Below, one piece after another: positions 7,500 through 14,467 of a stretch of 16,855 nucleotides of DNA. The position numbers and the translations under genes are program-made. Position 1 is the first letter of the stretch. Every line of letters begins with the position of its first letter. Source of the DNA: Bacillota bacterium (lineage in GTDB: Bacteria > Bacillota > Proteinivoracia > UBA4975); NCBI GenBank assembly GCA_012727415.1, contig JAAYHI010000011.1:1-16855 (forward strand), in the 5' to 3' direction. The notes under the pieces are model-generated. The model saw nothing but the letters and a program-made list of their open reading frames with translations, was not told the DNA's origin and made no database searches.

Positions 7500-8816
7500 T
7501 TATAGCCGCTTCCAGACAGACTCTGCCTGTTTGCGGGCGTGAGCGTATACTTCTTCCTCATCGACGGTAAGCAACTGCCTATCCTCCATGAGAATATTGC
7601 CGTCAACGAGGACAGTGCGAACCATTCCTCCCGACACCCCCATCAGCAGGTGAGACCACCAGTTATCTGCTGTCAAGGGTGTATAGGGTTTATACTGGAC
7701 GATGATGACATCGGCTTGCCAATCCGGCAGCAGGCGTCCGGTCTGGACGCCGAAATGACGGCAGACAATGTCAATGTTATTGTCAAAGGCCATTGCAGGC
7801 ACCTGGGACCCGGCCCGGGGATCTCCTTCGCCATGCTTGTGAATTAAATTTGCAACCTTCATCCCTTCAAACATATCGGTGGTGTAGCCGTCGCTGCCCA
7901 GCCCCACCCGCAGGCCATGATTCCACATGGCGGCAATATCTGCCCGGCCTACGGCATTGCCCATGTTGGACTCGGGATTGTGAATTACCGATACATCCCG
8001 CTGCCCCAGCAGTTCCATTTCTTCGTCATCAATGTGGACACAGTGAATGGCCAGGCTGCGGGGGTTCCAGATGCCATACTTGTCGAGGCGCTTGACCACC
8101 GGCAGGCCGTAATGCTGCAAATTATACTCCCGGTCCTCTATTCCCTCGGCTGTATGCACGTGGAATCCGATGTCTCCCGCTGCTTCTGCGCAGGCTTTCA
8201 GGGTATCGTCAGAGAGGGTAAAGCTGGCATGGAGGCCAAAAGATGCTGCCAGGCGCGGCGGCCTTTCCTGTTGGCACCAACGGGCAAAGCGGCGGTTTTC
8301 CTCGATGCCTGCCCGGGCAATTTCCGGCCCGTCCCGATCTGATACTTCGTAGCTGAGGCTTGCCCTTAACCCCAGCTGGCTGAAGGCCCGGGCCAGCTCA
8401 TCCAAGGAGCCGGCGGCAGAGTAGGGACTGGCATGGTGATCAATCAGGGTAGTGGTGCCGTTCTTTATGGCCTCAATGCCGCTGACCAAAGCGCTGTAGT
8501 AATTGTCCCGGGGGGTGAGGAGCTTGTCCAGCCGCCACCACAGTCCCTTGAGAATATCGGTAAAAACGCGGGGGTTGTAATCGGGGATGGCCATGCCCCG
8601 GGCAAAGGCGCTGTATGCATGCATATGGGTGTTGAGCAATCCCGGCATAATCAGCCCTCCCTGGGCATCTATGCGCCGGGCTTGGGGATATTTGTCCAGC
8701 AACTCCTCAGTGCCCAGCTCGGCAATCCTATCCCCCTTCACTGCTACCGCCCCCCTGTGGATGACGGGATTGGCGGGGTCGAGGGTGATTACAGTGCCGT
8801 TATACAGTATTTTCAT
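7500..8816 (-). CDS. ssnA: SsnA-type amidohydrolase
   Basis: A 438-residue member of the cytosine deaminase/ATZ-TRZ branch of amidohydrolases. From memory it closely resembles E. coli SsnA: the LKGLWWRLDKLL stretch (89-100), the IDHHASP motif (125-131), HNPESNM near 279-285 and a C-terminal KQAESVWKRL tail all match that family. Metal-site residues are His64/His66 (NTHMH), His219/His221 (HVHTAEG), His258/His261 and Asp309 (GLGSDG). SsnA is known as a marker gene of clusters linked to selenium-dependent molybdenum hydroxylases and to anaerobic purine/urate degradation. Its exact substrate is not settled to my knowledge; deamination of a purine or hydrolysis of a related ring is plausible. It overlaps the preceding deaminase gene by 4 bp (ATGA), with AGGGA just upstream, and is followed by the second hydroxylase block. 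Confidence 0.87.
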   Translation of the reverse strand: MKILYNGTVITLDPANPVIHRGAVAVKGDRIAELGTEELLDKYPQARRIDAQGGLIMPGLLNTHMHAYSAFARGMAIPDYNPRVFTDILKGLWWRLDKLLTPRDNYYSALVSGIEAIKNGTTTLIDHHASPYSAAGSLDELARAFSQLGLRASLSYEVSDRDGPEIARAGIEENRRFARWCQQERPPRLAASFGLHASFTLSDDTLKACAEAAGDIGFHVHTAEGIEDREYNLQHYGLPVVKRLDKYGIWNPRSLAIHCVHIDDEEMELLGQRDVSVIHNPESNMGNAVGRADIAAMWNHGLRVGLGSDGYTTDMFEGMKVANLIHKHGEGDPRAGSQVPAMAFDNNIDIVCRHFGVQTGRLLPDWQADVIIVQYKPYTPLTADNWWSHLLMGVSGGMVRTVLVDGNILMEDRQLLTVDEEEVYAHARKQAESVWKRL

Positions 8817-10174
8817 GCTATCCCTGCCTTTGCAATAAGTTCTTGCGCTGCGGCATTGCCCATGCGGGCAATCTCTCCTTCCTCTATGGACAGCAAATTG
8901 CCGTCCCGGACCACCACGCGGCCATTGACAATGGTGGTATCCACTGTCTCACTGCTGCCGCAGGTTACCAGGGCAGTAATGGGGTCATTGCAACCGGCAT
9001 AATCAATGCTGTCTGCCCGCACTAAGAACATATCTGCTGCCTTCCCCGGCGCCAGGGAGCCAATATCCTGCCGCCCTAGCAGCGAAGCCCCTCCCCGGGT
9101 GGCAATGGCCAATACGTCCCGGGCAGAGAGGGAATCTATGCCCCAGGTCAGCTTGGCTATCAGCAAGGCGGCTTTCAGCTCCGCCAGCATGTTGGAGCCG
9201 TCGTTGCTGGCGCTGCCGTCCACCGCCAGCCCCACGGGGATTCCCCGCTGCAACATGGCAGGTACCCTGGCCGTGCCGGAAGAGAGCTTTTGGTTGGATA
9301 CGGGGCAGTGGGCAACGCCGGTGCCTGTGGCCGCCAGTTCATCCAGCTCCTCGTCATTAAAGTGGATGCCGTGGGCAAACCAAATGTCCTTCCCAAGCCA
9401 ACCCACGTCTTTCATGTACTCCAGGGGGCGCATTCCCACTTGCTGCTGGCAAAACTCCGTTTCATCCCTGGTTTCCGCCAGATGAGTGTGGCAGAGGACG
9501 CCGTGCCTCCGGGCCAGCTCCACCGACCGCTCCAACAGAGAGCGGGTGACAGAAAAGGGGGAACAGGGGGCCAGGGCAATGCGGCACATGGAGTAATCTT
9601 CAGCATCATGATAAGTGTCAATTAAACGCTGGCAGTCTTCAAGGATTTCCTCTTCTCTTTGAATAACAGTATTGGGGGGCAGGCCGCCGTCATCCTCTCC
9701 CAGGGACATGCTGCCCCTGCAGGGGTGAAAGCGAATGCCCAGTTTTTTGGCGGCGGCAATCTCGGCGTCGATGAGCCGGGTCTCCCCCTGGGGGAAGACA
9801 TAGTGGTGATCGACGGCGGTGGTGCAACCGGATTTCAACAACTCGCCTATCCCCACCAAGGCAGCGGCGTAGACGGCGTCGGCGGTGAGCCCTGCCCAAA
9901 TTGGGTAGAGGTATTTTAACCAGGGAAAGAGCTCTGCCTCTTGAATATCTGCGACACAGCGGGTGAGGACCTGGTAGAGATGGTGGTGGGTGTTGACGAG
10001 GCCGGGAAATACCCAGCACCTGGAGGCATCCACCACTTCCGCTATTCCGGGGTCCAGGTTTGGACCAATGGCTGCAATTGCCGGCCCCTCAATGAGTATG
10101 TCCTGATGCCGCAGCTCACGGCGGTCATCATCCATAGTGGCAATGAAGGCGGCATTTTTAATAAGGAGAGCCAT
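8813..10174 (-). CDS. 8-oxoguanine deaminase-like amidohydrolase
   Basis: A 453-residue metal-dependent deaminase. The FPGLVNTHHHLYQVLTR segment (56-72) and the FPWLKYLYPIWAGL segment (83-96) are typical of the 8-oxoguanine deaminase group (PA0142 type), which converts 8-oxoguanine to urate plus ammonia. Metal and catalytic residues visible are His63/His65, His229/His231 with Glu234 (CHTHLAE), His268/His271 and Asp319 (AVDGSASND). The frame is open to 10345, but the ATG at 10174 is the start: it follows GGAGGAAGG, the family's N-terminus begins there, and the extra upstream residues only overlie the 2Fe-2S gene. It shares one base with that gene's TAA (TAATG), so the two are coupled. Close relatives act on isoguanine, guanine or s-triazines, so the substrate is probable rather than certain. 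Confidence 0.82.
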   Translation of the reverse strand: MALLIKNAAFIATMDDDRRELRHQDILIEGPAIAAIGPNLDPGIAEVVDASRCWVFPGLVNTHHHLYQVLTRCVADIQEAELFPWLKYLYPIWAGLTADAVYAAALVGIGELLKSGCTTAVDHHYVFPQGETRLIDAEIAAAKKLGIRFHPCRGSMSLGEDDGGLPPNTVIQREEEILEDCQRLIDTYHDAEDYSMCRIALAPCSPFSVTRSLLERSVELARRHGVLCHTHLAETRDETEFCQQQVGMRPLEYMKDVGWLGKDIWFAHGIHFNDEELDELAATGTGVAHCPVSNQKLSSGTARVPAMLQRGIPVGLAVDGSASNDGSNMLAELKAALLIAKLTWGIDSLSARDVLAIATRGGASLLGRQDIGSLAPGKAADMFLVRADSIDYAGCNDPITALVTCGSSETVDTTIVNGRVVVRDGNLLSIEEGEIARMGNAAAQELIAKAGIA

Positions 10175-10644
10175 TATCCTTCCTCCCCGGCGGCAGCTTT
10201 GACAGCGTCGACGATTTGCTTGTAGCCTGTGCAGCGGCACAGGACGCCGGAAAGGCCCTGGCGAATTTCTGCTTCCGTTGGGTGAGGATTTTTGTCCAGC
10301 AGGGCTTTGGCGGCCATTAACATGCCAGGAGTGCAAAACCCGCACTGCACGGCATTATAATCGATGAAAGCCTGCTGTAAGGGATGGAGTTTTTCAGCAG
10401 TGCCGAGCCCTTCAACGGTCTCCACCCGGGAGCCGTCGCACTGGGCCGTGAGAACCATACAGGAGTTAACCAGGTTTCCGTCGAGGATAACTGAACAGGC
10501 ACCGCATTCACCAACGCCACAGCCTTCCTTGGTGCCGGTCAGTCCCAATCTCTGGCGCAGTGTGTCCAGCAGCCGCTCATTGCTCTCTACTGTCAGGCTG
10601 TATTCTTTACCATTGACTGTCAGTACAACTGGCAGCTTTTTCAT
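10174..10644 (-). CDS. Molybdenum hydroxylase I, 2x[2Fe-2S] small subunit
   Basis: A 156-residue iron-sulfur subunit. Counting from the ATG at 10644, cysteines 42, 47, 50 and 62 (CGVGECGAC, SC) bind one cluster. Cysteines 101, 104, 136 and 138 (CGFCTPGMLM, CRCTGY) bind the other, in exactly the same positions as the paralogue at 6152-6628. The chosen ATG overlaps the FAD gene stop as ATGA. A GTG at 10650 would add two residues and is also well placed behind GGAGG. The stop codon shares one base with the ATG of the 8-oxoguanine deaminase-like gene. It links the Mo subunit (11504-13813) to the FAD subunit (10641-11510). Confidence 0.93.
   Translation of the reverse strand: MKKLPVVLTVNGKEYSLTVESNERLLDTLRQRLGLTGTKEGCGVGECGACSVILDGNLVNSCMVLTAQCDGSRVETVEGLGTAEKLHPLQQAFIDYNAVQCGFCTPGMLMAAKALLDKNPHPTEAEIRQGLSGVLCRCTGYKQIVDAVKAAAGEEG
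10178..10186 (-). promoter_or_regulatory. Ribosome binding site that fixes the 8-oxoguanine deaminase-like start
   Basis: The minus strand reads GGAGGAAGG, then 3 nt, then ATG at 10174. It supports the short 453-residue form over the frame open to 10345. Confidence 0.75.
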
Positions 10645-11510
10645 CTCCACTCCACCTCCAAAGCCTGTTTAATGGCCCGCTCCGTCAAGGCGATAATGGC
10701 CGGTTCCTTGTATGGGGTGGACCAGCGCCTGCCAGCGGCAGAAATCATTGCTTCAGCCACCGCTTCCCCTGCCCGGCGGGCCAAAGCCCCATCGGGGATT
10801 GTGCCAATTAAGAGCTTCTCCGCCTCCGTCACCCGGCCGGGGCGCGGGAGCACTGCTCCCGGGACAATGCTGGCATCTTCAACCTTTCCCTGGCTGTCGC
10901 GTTTAATTACGACAGCCACATTCATCCGGGCGATGGCGAGAGCCTCCCGCCGGGCCAAGCGCATAAAGCCCCAACCGGCATTAGCAGGCAGTTTTGCAAA
11001 GACAATCCCGGTCATTAATTCATCTGCCGCCAACTGGGTGCGGTTAGGACCGGTAATGAACTGGTCCAGGGGCAGCCAGCGACTTCCCCCCTTGCGCTCC
11101 AGCTTGACCTTTGCCTCCAAAGCCACCAGGGGTGCGACGGTATCGGCGCATACAGCGGCGTTGACCACATTGCCGCCAATGGTTCCCCGGTTGCGTATCT
11201 GGGGGGACCCCACCGTCGAGGCGGCAGCAGCCAGGACACCAGCACACTGGCGGACAACGGGGGATTCGGCTACCTGAGTCATTGTTGCCAGAGGGCCAAT
11301 TTCCAGGCCCTCTCCCTCCCGGATATAGGCCAGTTCCTGAAGACGGGATATATCGATGATGTACTTCACATTTTCCATGCCCTTTTTGGCCCGCAGGGCG
11401 ATCATGAGATCAGTGCCCCCTGCCATGACCCGGGCAGAGCCCTTGTATTCCGCCAACAGGTCCAGGGCTTCCTGCAAATTTTGGGGCCGGAACAGGTCAA
11501 ACTCTAACAT
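10641..11510 (-). CDS. Molybdenum hydroxylase I, FAD-binding medium subunit
   Basis: A 289-residue FAD subunit of the CoxM/XdhB family. The FAD motifs are AGGTDLM (30-36) and RNRGTIGGNV (107-115ff). The usual NASPAADSAPP that follows is changed here to NAAVCADTVAP, with a cysteine at 121. The C-terminal CO dehydrogenase flavoprotein domain follows at about 180-285. The ATG overlaps the Mo subunit stop by 7 bp, with GAGGAGGG upstream. Its stop overlaps the 2Fe-2S start. Standard length; the physiological acceptor (NAD+ or other) cannot be told from sequence. Confidence 0.92.
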   Translation of the reverse strand: MLEFDLFRPQNLQEALDLLAEYKGSARVMAGGTDLMIALRAKKGMENVKYIIDISRLQELAYIREGEGLEIGPLATMTQVAESPVVRQCAGVLAAAASTVGSPQIRNRGTIGGNVVNAAVCADTVAPLVALEAKVKLERKGGSRWLPLDQFITGPNRTQLAADELMTGIVFAKLPANAGWGFMRLARREALAIARMNVAVVIKRDSQGKVEDASIVPGAVLPRPGRVTEAEKLLIGTIPDGALARRAGEAVAEAMISAAGRRWSTPYKEPAIIALTERAIKQALEVEWR

Positions 11511-13813
11511 CCGCCTTCCCTCCTCTTATAACGGTCTTGTTGCAGGGAACGGCCCAACAGCACCCGTTCCAGATCCAGGGGCAGTTGCCGCACCCGGCGG
11601 CCGGTGGCCTGGGCCACGGCGCTGGCAATTGCCGGGGCCGTCATCTCCAGGGTGGGCTCGCCAATGGTCTTTGCCCCATAAGGGCCAAAGGAGTCAGGGT
11701 TCTCTACAATAATCGCCTCGATTTCCGGCATATCCATGATGCCGGGAATGAGGTACTCATCAAAGTTGAGGGACTTAATCTCACCCTCATGCTGCTGCAC
11801 TTCTTCCAACAAGGCATAGCCGATCCCCTGGGCGACGCCGCCGTAAATCTGGCCGCGCACAGTTTCGGGGTTGATGGCCCTGCCAACGTCGTGAGCAGCA
11901 GTGACCTTCAGCACCCGGGTATAGCCCGTCTCGGTATCCACTTCCACTTCTGCTACCTGGCAGCCATAGACATAGGTAAAATATGCATTCCCCTGTCCGT
12001 GACGGTCATCCCAGGTTACCTTCGGGGCCTTGTACCAGCCCAGGGCCGCCAGGAGTTCCCCTTGGGAACAAGCTTCATTAATAGCTTCCTCGAAACTTAC
12101 GCAGCGGCTGGGGTCATCTTTTACCCAGATCCGGTCATTGCCCCAGTCCAGCTCCTGGGCACTGGCTTTAAGCCTTCCCAGCACTGCTCCTAATAAGGTT
12201 TCCCGCACTTTTGCGGCAGCTATGCGCACGGCATTGCCCCCCATCAGGGTGCTGCGGGAAGCAACAGTGGGGCCTCCATCAGGAATGGCAGCGGTATCCG
12301 TTGGCATGAACCGCACCCTCTCGACGCTGATGCCCAGCTCTTCGGCGGCAATTTGCGAGAAGATCGTCTGCAAGCCCTGGCCGTTTTCTGCCAGGCCGGA
12401 AAAGACGTAGACGCTGCCGTCATACTGCACTGAAACCATGGCACCGGTGGCGTCAACCCCCTCTGCCCCCAGGCTGCAGCCGCGGAAGCTGCATGCCAGG
12501 CCAATGCCCTTGCGGAAGCGGCCTTGCTGGTTGGCATACTCCTTGCGCTTGCGGAGATAATCGGATTTTTCCACTGCCTTGTCCAGCACCTCCATGAGGC
12601 TGACTTTGTGTTCATCCAGCTTCTGGCCGGTGGCTGTCACCGAACCCTGGCGGTAGCCGTTAAGCCGGCGCAGCTCCAGGGGCTCCATCCCCAGTTCCTC
12701 CGCCAGCTCATCCATCAGGGACTCCTGGGCAAAGATTATCTGGGGAGAGCCAAAGCCGCGAAAGGCACTGGTATAGCAGTTGTTGGTATGCACACCATAG
12801 ACATCAGTGCGCACATGGGGGACCTCATAGGGGCCGGTTGCCTGGACAACAGAGCGCCAGGTGACAAAGGGAGTTTGGGCTGTGTATGCTCCGGCGTCGG
12901 CAAGGATGTAGATCTTCATGGCGGTGAGCTTGCCTTCTTTTGTTGCACCCACTTTATATTTAAGTTTGTAGGGGTGGCGTTTATACCCTTCCAGGAGAGA
13001 TTCCTCCCGGGTATTTACCATCTTCACTGGCCTTCCTGTCTTCAGGGCCAACATCGACGCCCGGGCGCACATAGCAGACATGACTTCATCCTTGCCGCCA
13101 AAGGACCCGCCCATAAATGCCTGGATTACCCTGATTTCGTTGAGCTTAAATCCCAGCATTCGTGACAGGGCCTTGCGGCAGGAAAAGGGATTTTGAATGG
13201 AGCCGTAGACTGTTATTCCTCTGCGCCCCGGTTCGGGCACAGCTACAGCTGCTTCCGGCTCAATGTAAGCATGCTCCACCAACTGGGTCTCATACTCCCG
13301 TTCCAGGATGATGTCGGAGGCAGCAAATCCCTCCTCCACCTCGCCTTTCTCCAGGACATGGTGGGCAGCAATGTTGCCGGGTGCGTCTTCATGGAGCACT
13401 GGCGCGCCTTCAGCCATAGCTTCTTCGGGATCAAAGACGGCTTCCAGCTCTTCGTACTCCACTTTAATCAGGTCGAGGGCCTTCTCGGCCACAGCCGGTG
13501 AAACGGCCGCTACAATGGCGACGGCATCACCCAGGTAGCGCACCACTTCTTTGGCCAAAACCTGCTGATTAGGGACGACGGTGCCAAAGGTATGCAAGCC
13601 GGGAACGTCGGCAGCAGTCAAGACTGCTTCCACCCCCGGAAGTGTGGCGGCCTCGTCGGTGTCAATGCTGAGGATGCGGGCATGAGGGTAGGGAGTACGA
13701 AGCACTTTGCCATAGAGCATTCCTTCAAACTGCAAATCAGCTCCGTACTTGCTTTCGCCTAGCACCTTGCCCAGGGCATCCACCCGCCGGGCGGGTTTAT
13801 TAACTGTATCCAT
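11504..13813 (-). CDS. Molybdenum hydroxylase I, molybdopterin-binding large subunit (xanthine dehydrogenase family)
   Basis: A 769-residue catalytic subunit. Motifs are the hammerhead domain (about 1-140), GGSFGGKD (235-242), AFRGFGSPQ (350-358), ENGQG (476-480), GPTVASRST (514-522) and catalytic Glu719 in GAKTIGEP. Arg352 matches purine-orienting Arg880 of bovine xanthine oxidase; the position of Glu802 is Asp242. It is only moderately similar to the large subunit at 3852-6155, so the window encodes two different hydroxylases. Gene order here is Mo, FAD, FeS. It is the first gene of the gapless run, with GGGGGGA about 8 nt before the ATG and a terminator-like hairpin only 28 bp upstream of the start. 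The coupled deaminase downstream suggests action on a purine such as guanine or hypoxanthine; this is inference. Confidence 0.9.
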   Translation of the reverse strand: MDTVNKPARRVDALGKVLGESKYGADLQFEGMLYGKVLRTPYPHARILSIDTDEAATLPGVEAVLTAADVPGLHTFGTVVPNQQVLAKEVVRYLGDAVAIVAAVSPAVAEKALDLIKVEYEELEAVFDPEEAMAEGAPVLHEDAPGNIAAHHVLEKGEVEEGFAASDIILEREYETQLVEHAYIEPEAAVAVPEPGRRGITVYGSIQNPFSCRKALSRMLGFKLNEIRVIQAFMGGSFGGKDEVMSAMCARASMLALKTGRPVKMVNTREESLLEGYKRHPYKLKYKVGATKEGKLTAMKIYILADAGAYTAQTPFVTWRSVVQATGPYEVPHVRTDVYGVHTNNCYTSAFRGFGSPQIIFAQESLMDELAEELGMEPLELRRLNGYRQGSVTATGQKLDEHKVSLMEVLDKAVEKSDYLRKRKEYANQQGRFRKGIGLACSFRGCSLGAEGVDATGAMVSVQYDGSVYVFSGLAENGQGLQTIFSQIAAEELGISVERVRFMPTDTAAIPDGGPTVASRSTLMGGNAVRIAAAKVRETLLGAVLGRLKASAQELDWGNDRIWVKDDPSRCVSFEEAINEACSQGELLAALGWYKAPKVTWDDRHGQGNAYFTYVYGCQVAEVEVDTETGYTRVLKVTAAHDVGRAINPETVRGQIYGGVAQGIGYALLEEVQQHEGEIKSLNFDEYLIPGIMDMPEIEAIIVENPDSFGPYGAKTIGEPTLEMTAPAIASAVAQATGRRVRQLPLDLERVLLGRSLQQDRYKRREGGC

Positions 13814-13837
13814 GGGTCAATCCCCCCTTTTGTATTC

Positions 13838-13862
13838 AAAATGCCGGGCCTGCGGCCCGGCA
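13838..13862 (-). terminator. GC-rich terminator-like hairpin in the leader of the hydroxylase operon
   Basis: On the minus strand, TGCCGGGCC, loop GCA, GGCCCGGCA gives a perfect 9-bp stem (arms 13854-13862 and 13842-13850), followed directly by TTTT (13838-13841). It lies between the regulator stop and the first hydroxylase gene. The U-tract is short, so it may be partial, an attenuator, or an RNA-processing/stability element. Confidence 0.65.
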
Positions 13863-13910
13863 AAGATGACGGCCGCGATAGGTTAATCCCACAGCAACAA
13901 GTGGTCCGTC
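13842..13910 (-). promoter_or_regulatory. Possible transcription attenuator (mutually exclusive RNA helices)
   Basis: Three pairings compete in the transcript of the regulator-hydroxylase gap. GACGGACC (13910-13903) can pair with GGCCGTC (13874-13868) with one bulged A. GCGGCC (13876-13871) can pair with GGCCGC (13857-13852), which would break the terminator hairpin. The terminator itself uses 13862-13842. This is a 1:2, 2:3, 3:4 layout. No clear promoter is seen in the 103-bp gap. The pairings were found by eye, and the 2:3 helix is only 6 bp. Confidence 0.3.
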
Positions 13911-13916
13911 TTAATC

Positions 13917-14465
13917 TTAAAAACTTGGCGGGGAAATGGCAGAGACAAAAATCAGCTCTTTATCGCCGGTATTGGAAATCTTATGTGGAAAGGAAGCGTA
14001 GTAGTATATGCAATCCCCTTCATTTAAAACATATACCTCGGAGCCAACCTGAATTTCCATCTGGCCGGCCAGCACAAGGGTTGCCTCTTCGCCGGAATGG
14101 GACTGGGGTTCCTCGCAAGTCATTCCCCCGGGCTCAAGGCGCCCTTGGATGATTTCCATCTCCCGGCTGAGACTGGGGCATAGCAGCTCGAAAGTCAGCT
14201 GGTAGCCGGGAAAGGAAATGCGCTTGCGCTGGTCTTTCCGCACCACGGGGTTATGGTCCTGGGAGTCCAGCATAAAGTAGAAAATTGGCACTTCCAGGGC
14301 CCGGGCAATATCCCGCAGGGAAGTAATTGAAGGCTCAGCCAAGCCCCTTTCTACCTGGCTGAGAAAAGAAGGGGTCTTACCTATTGCTTTGGCGAGGCTC
14401 TTGAGGCTTAATCCCCGTTCCTTCCGCTTCTCTCTAATCCTTTGCCCCATTTTTCCCCCGTCCAT
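13917..14465 (-). CDS. XRE-family regulator with C-terminal cupin domain
   Basis: A 182-residue one-component transcription factor. The N-terminal helix-turn-helix of the Cro/C1 type covers about residues 6-62 (motif SLAKAIGKTPSFLSQVERG). A short linker leads to a cupin_2 sensor domain, about 100-175, with HSGEEATLVLAG and EGDCIYYYASFPHKISN strands typical of ligand- or metal-binding cupins. Such proteins commonly repress or activate the adjoining catabolic operon in response to a small pathway molecule. The ATG at 14465 is preferred because GAGGAGG lies 7 nt upstream. A GTG at 14471 overlapping the previous stop would add two residues but sits directly against that site. It follows the threonine synthase-like gene immediately and precedes the hydroxylase operon by 103 bp, making it the probable local regulator of purine or amino-acid use. 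Confidence 0.88.
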   Translation of the reverse strand: MDGGKMGQRIREKRKERGLSLKSLAKAIGKTPSFLSQVERGLAEPSITSLRDIARALEVPIFYFMLDSQDHNPVVRKDQRKRISFPGYQLTFELLCPSLSREMEIIQGRLEPGGMTCEEPQSHSGEEATLVLAGQMEIQVGSEVYVLNEGDCIYYYASFPHKISNTGDKELIFVSAISPPSF

Positions 14466-14467
14466 AC

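Noticed and set aside
10175..10345. N-terminal extension of 57 residues on the 8-oxoguanine deaminase-like protein
   Set aside because: It only reads the 2Fe-2S gene in another frame; a strong ribosome binding site and the family N-terminus place the start at 10174.
13814..13916. Molybdenum-cofactor or purine riboswitch in the leader
   Set aside because: The gap is only 103 bp and no conserved aptamer core of either class could be recognised.
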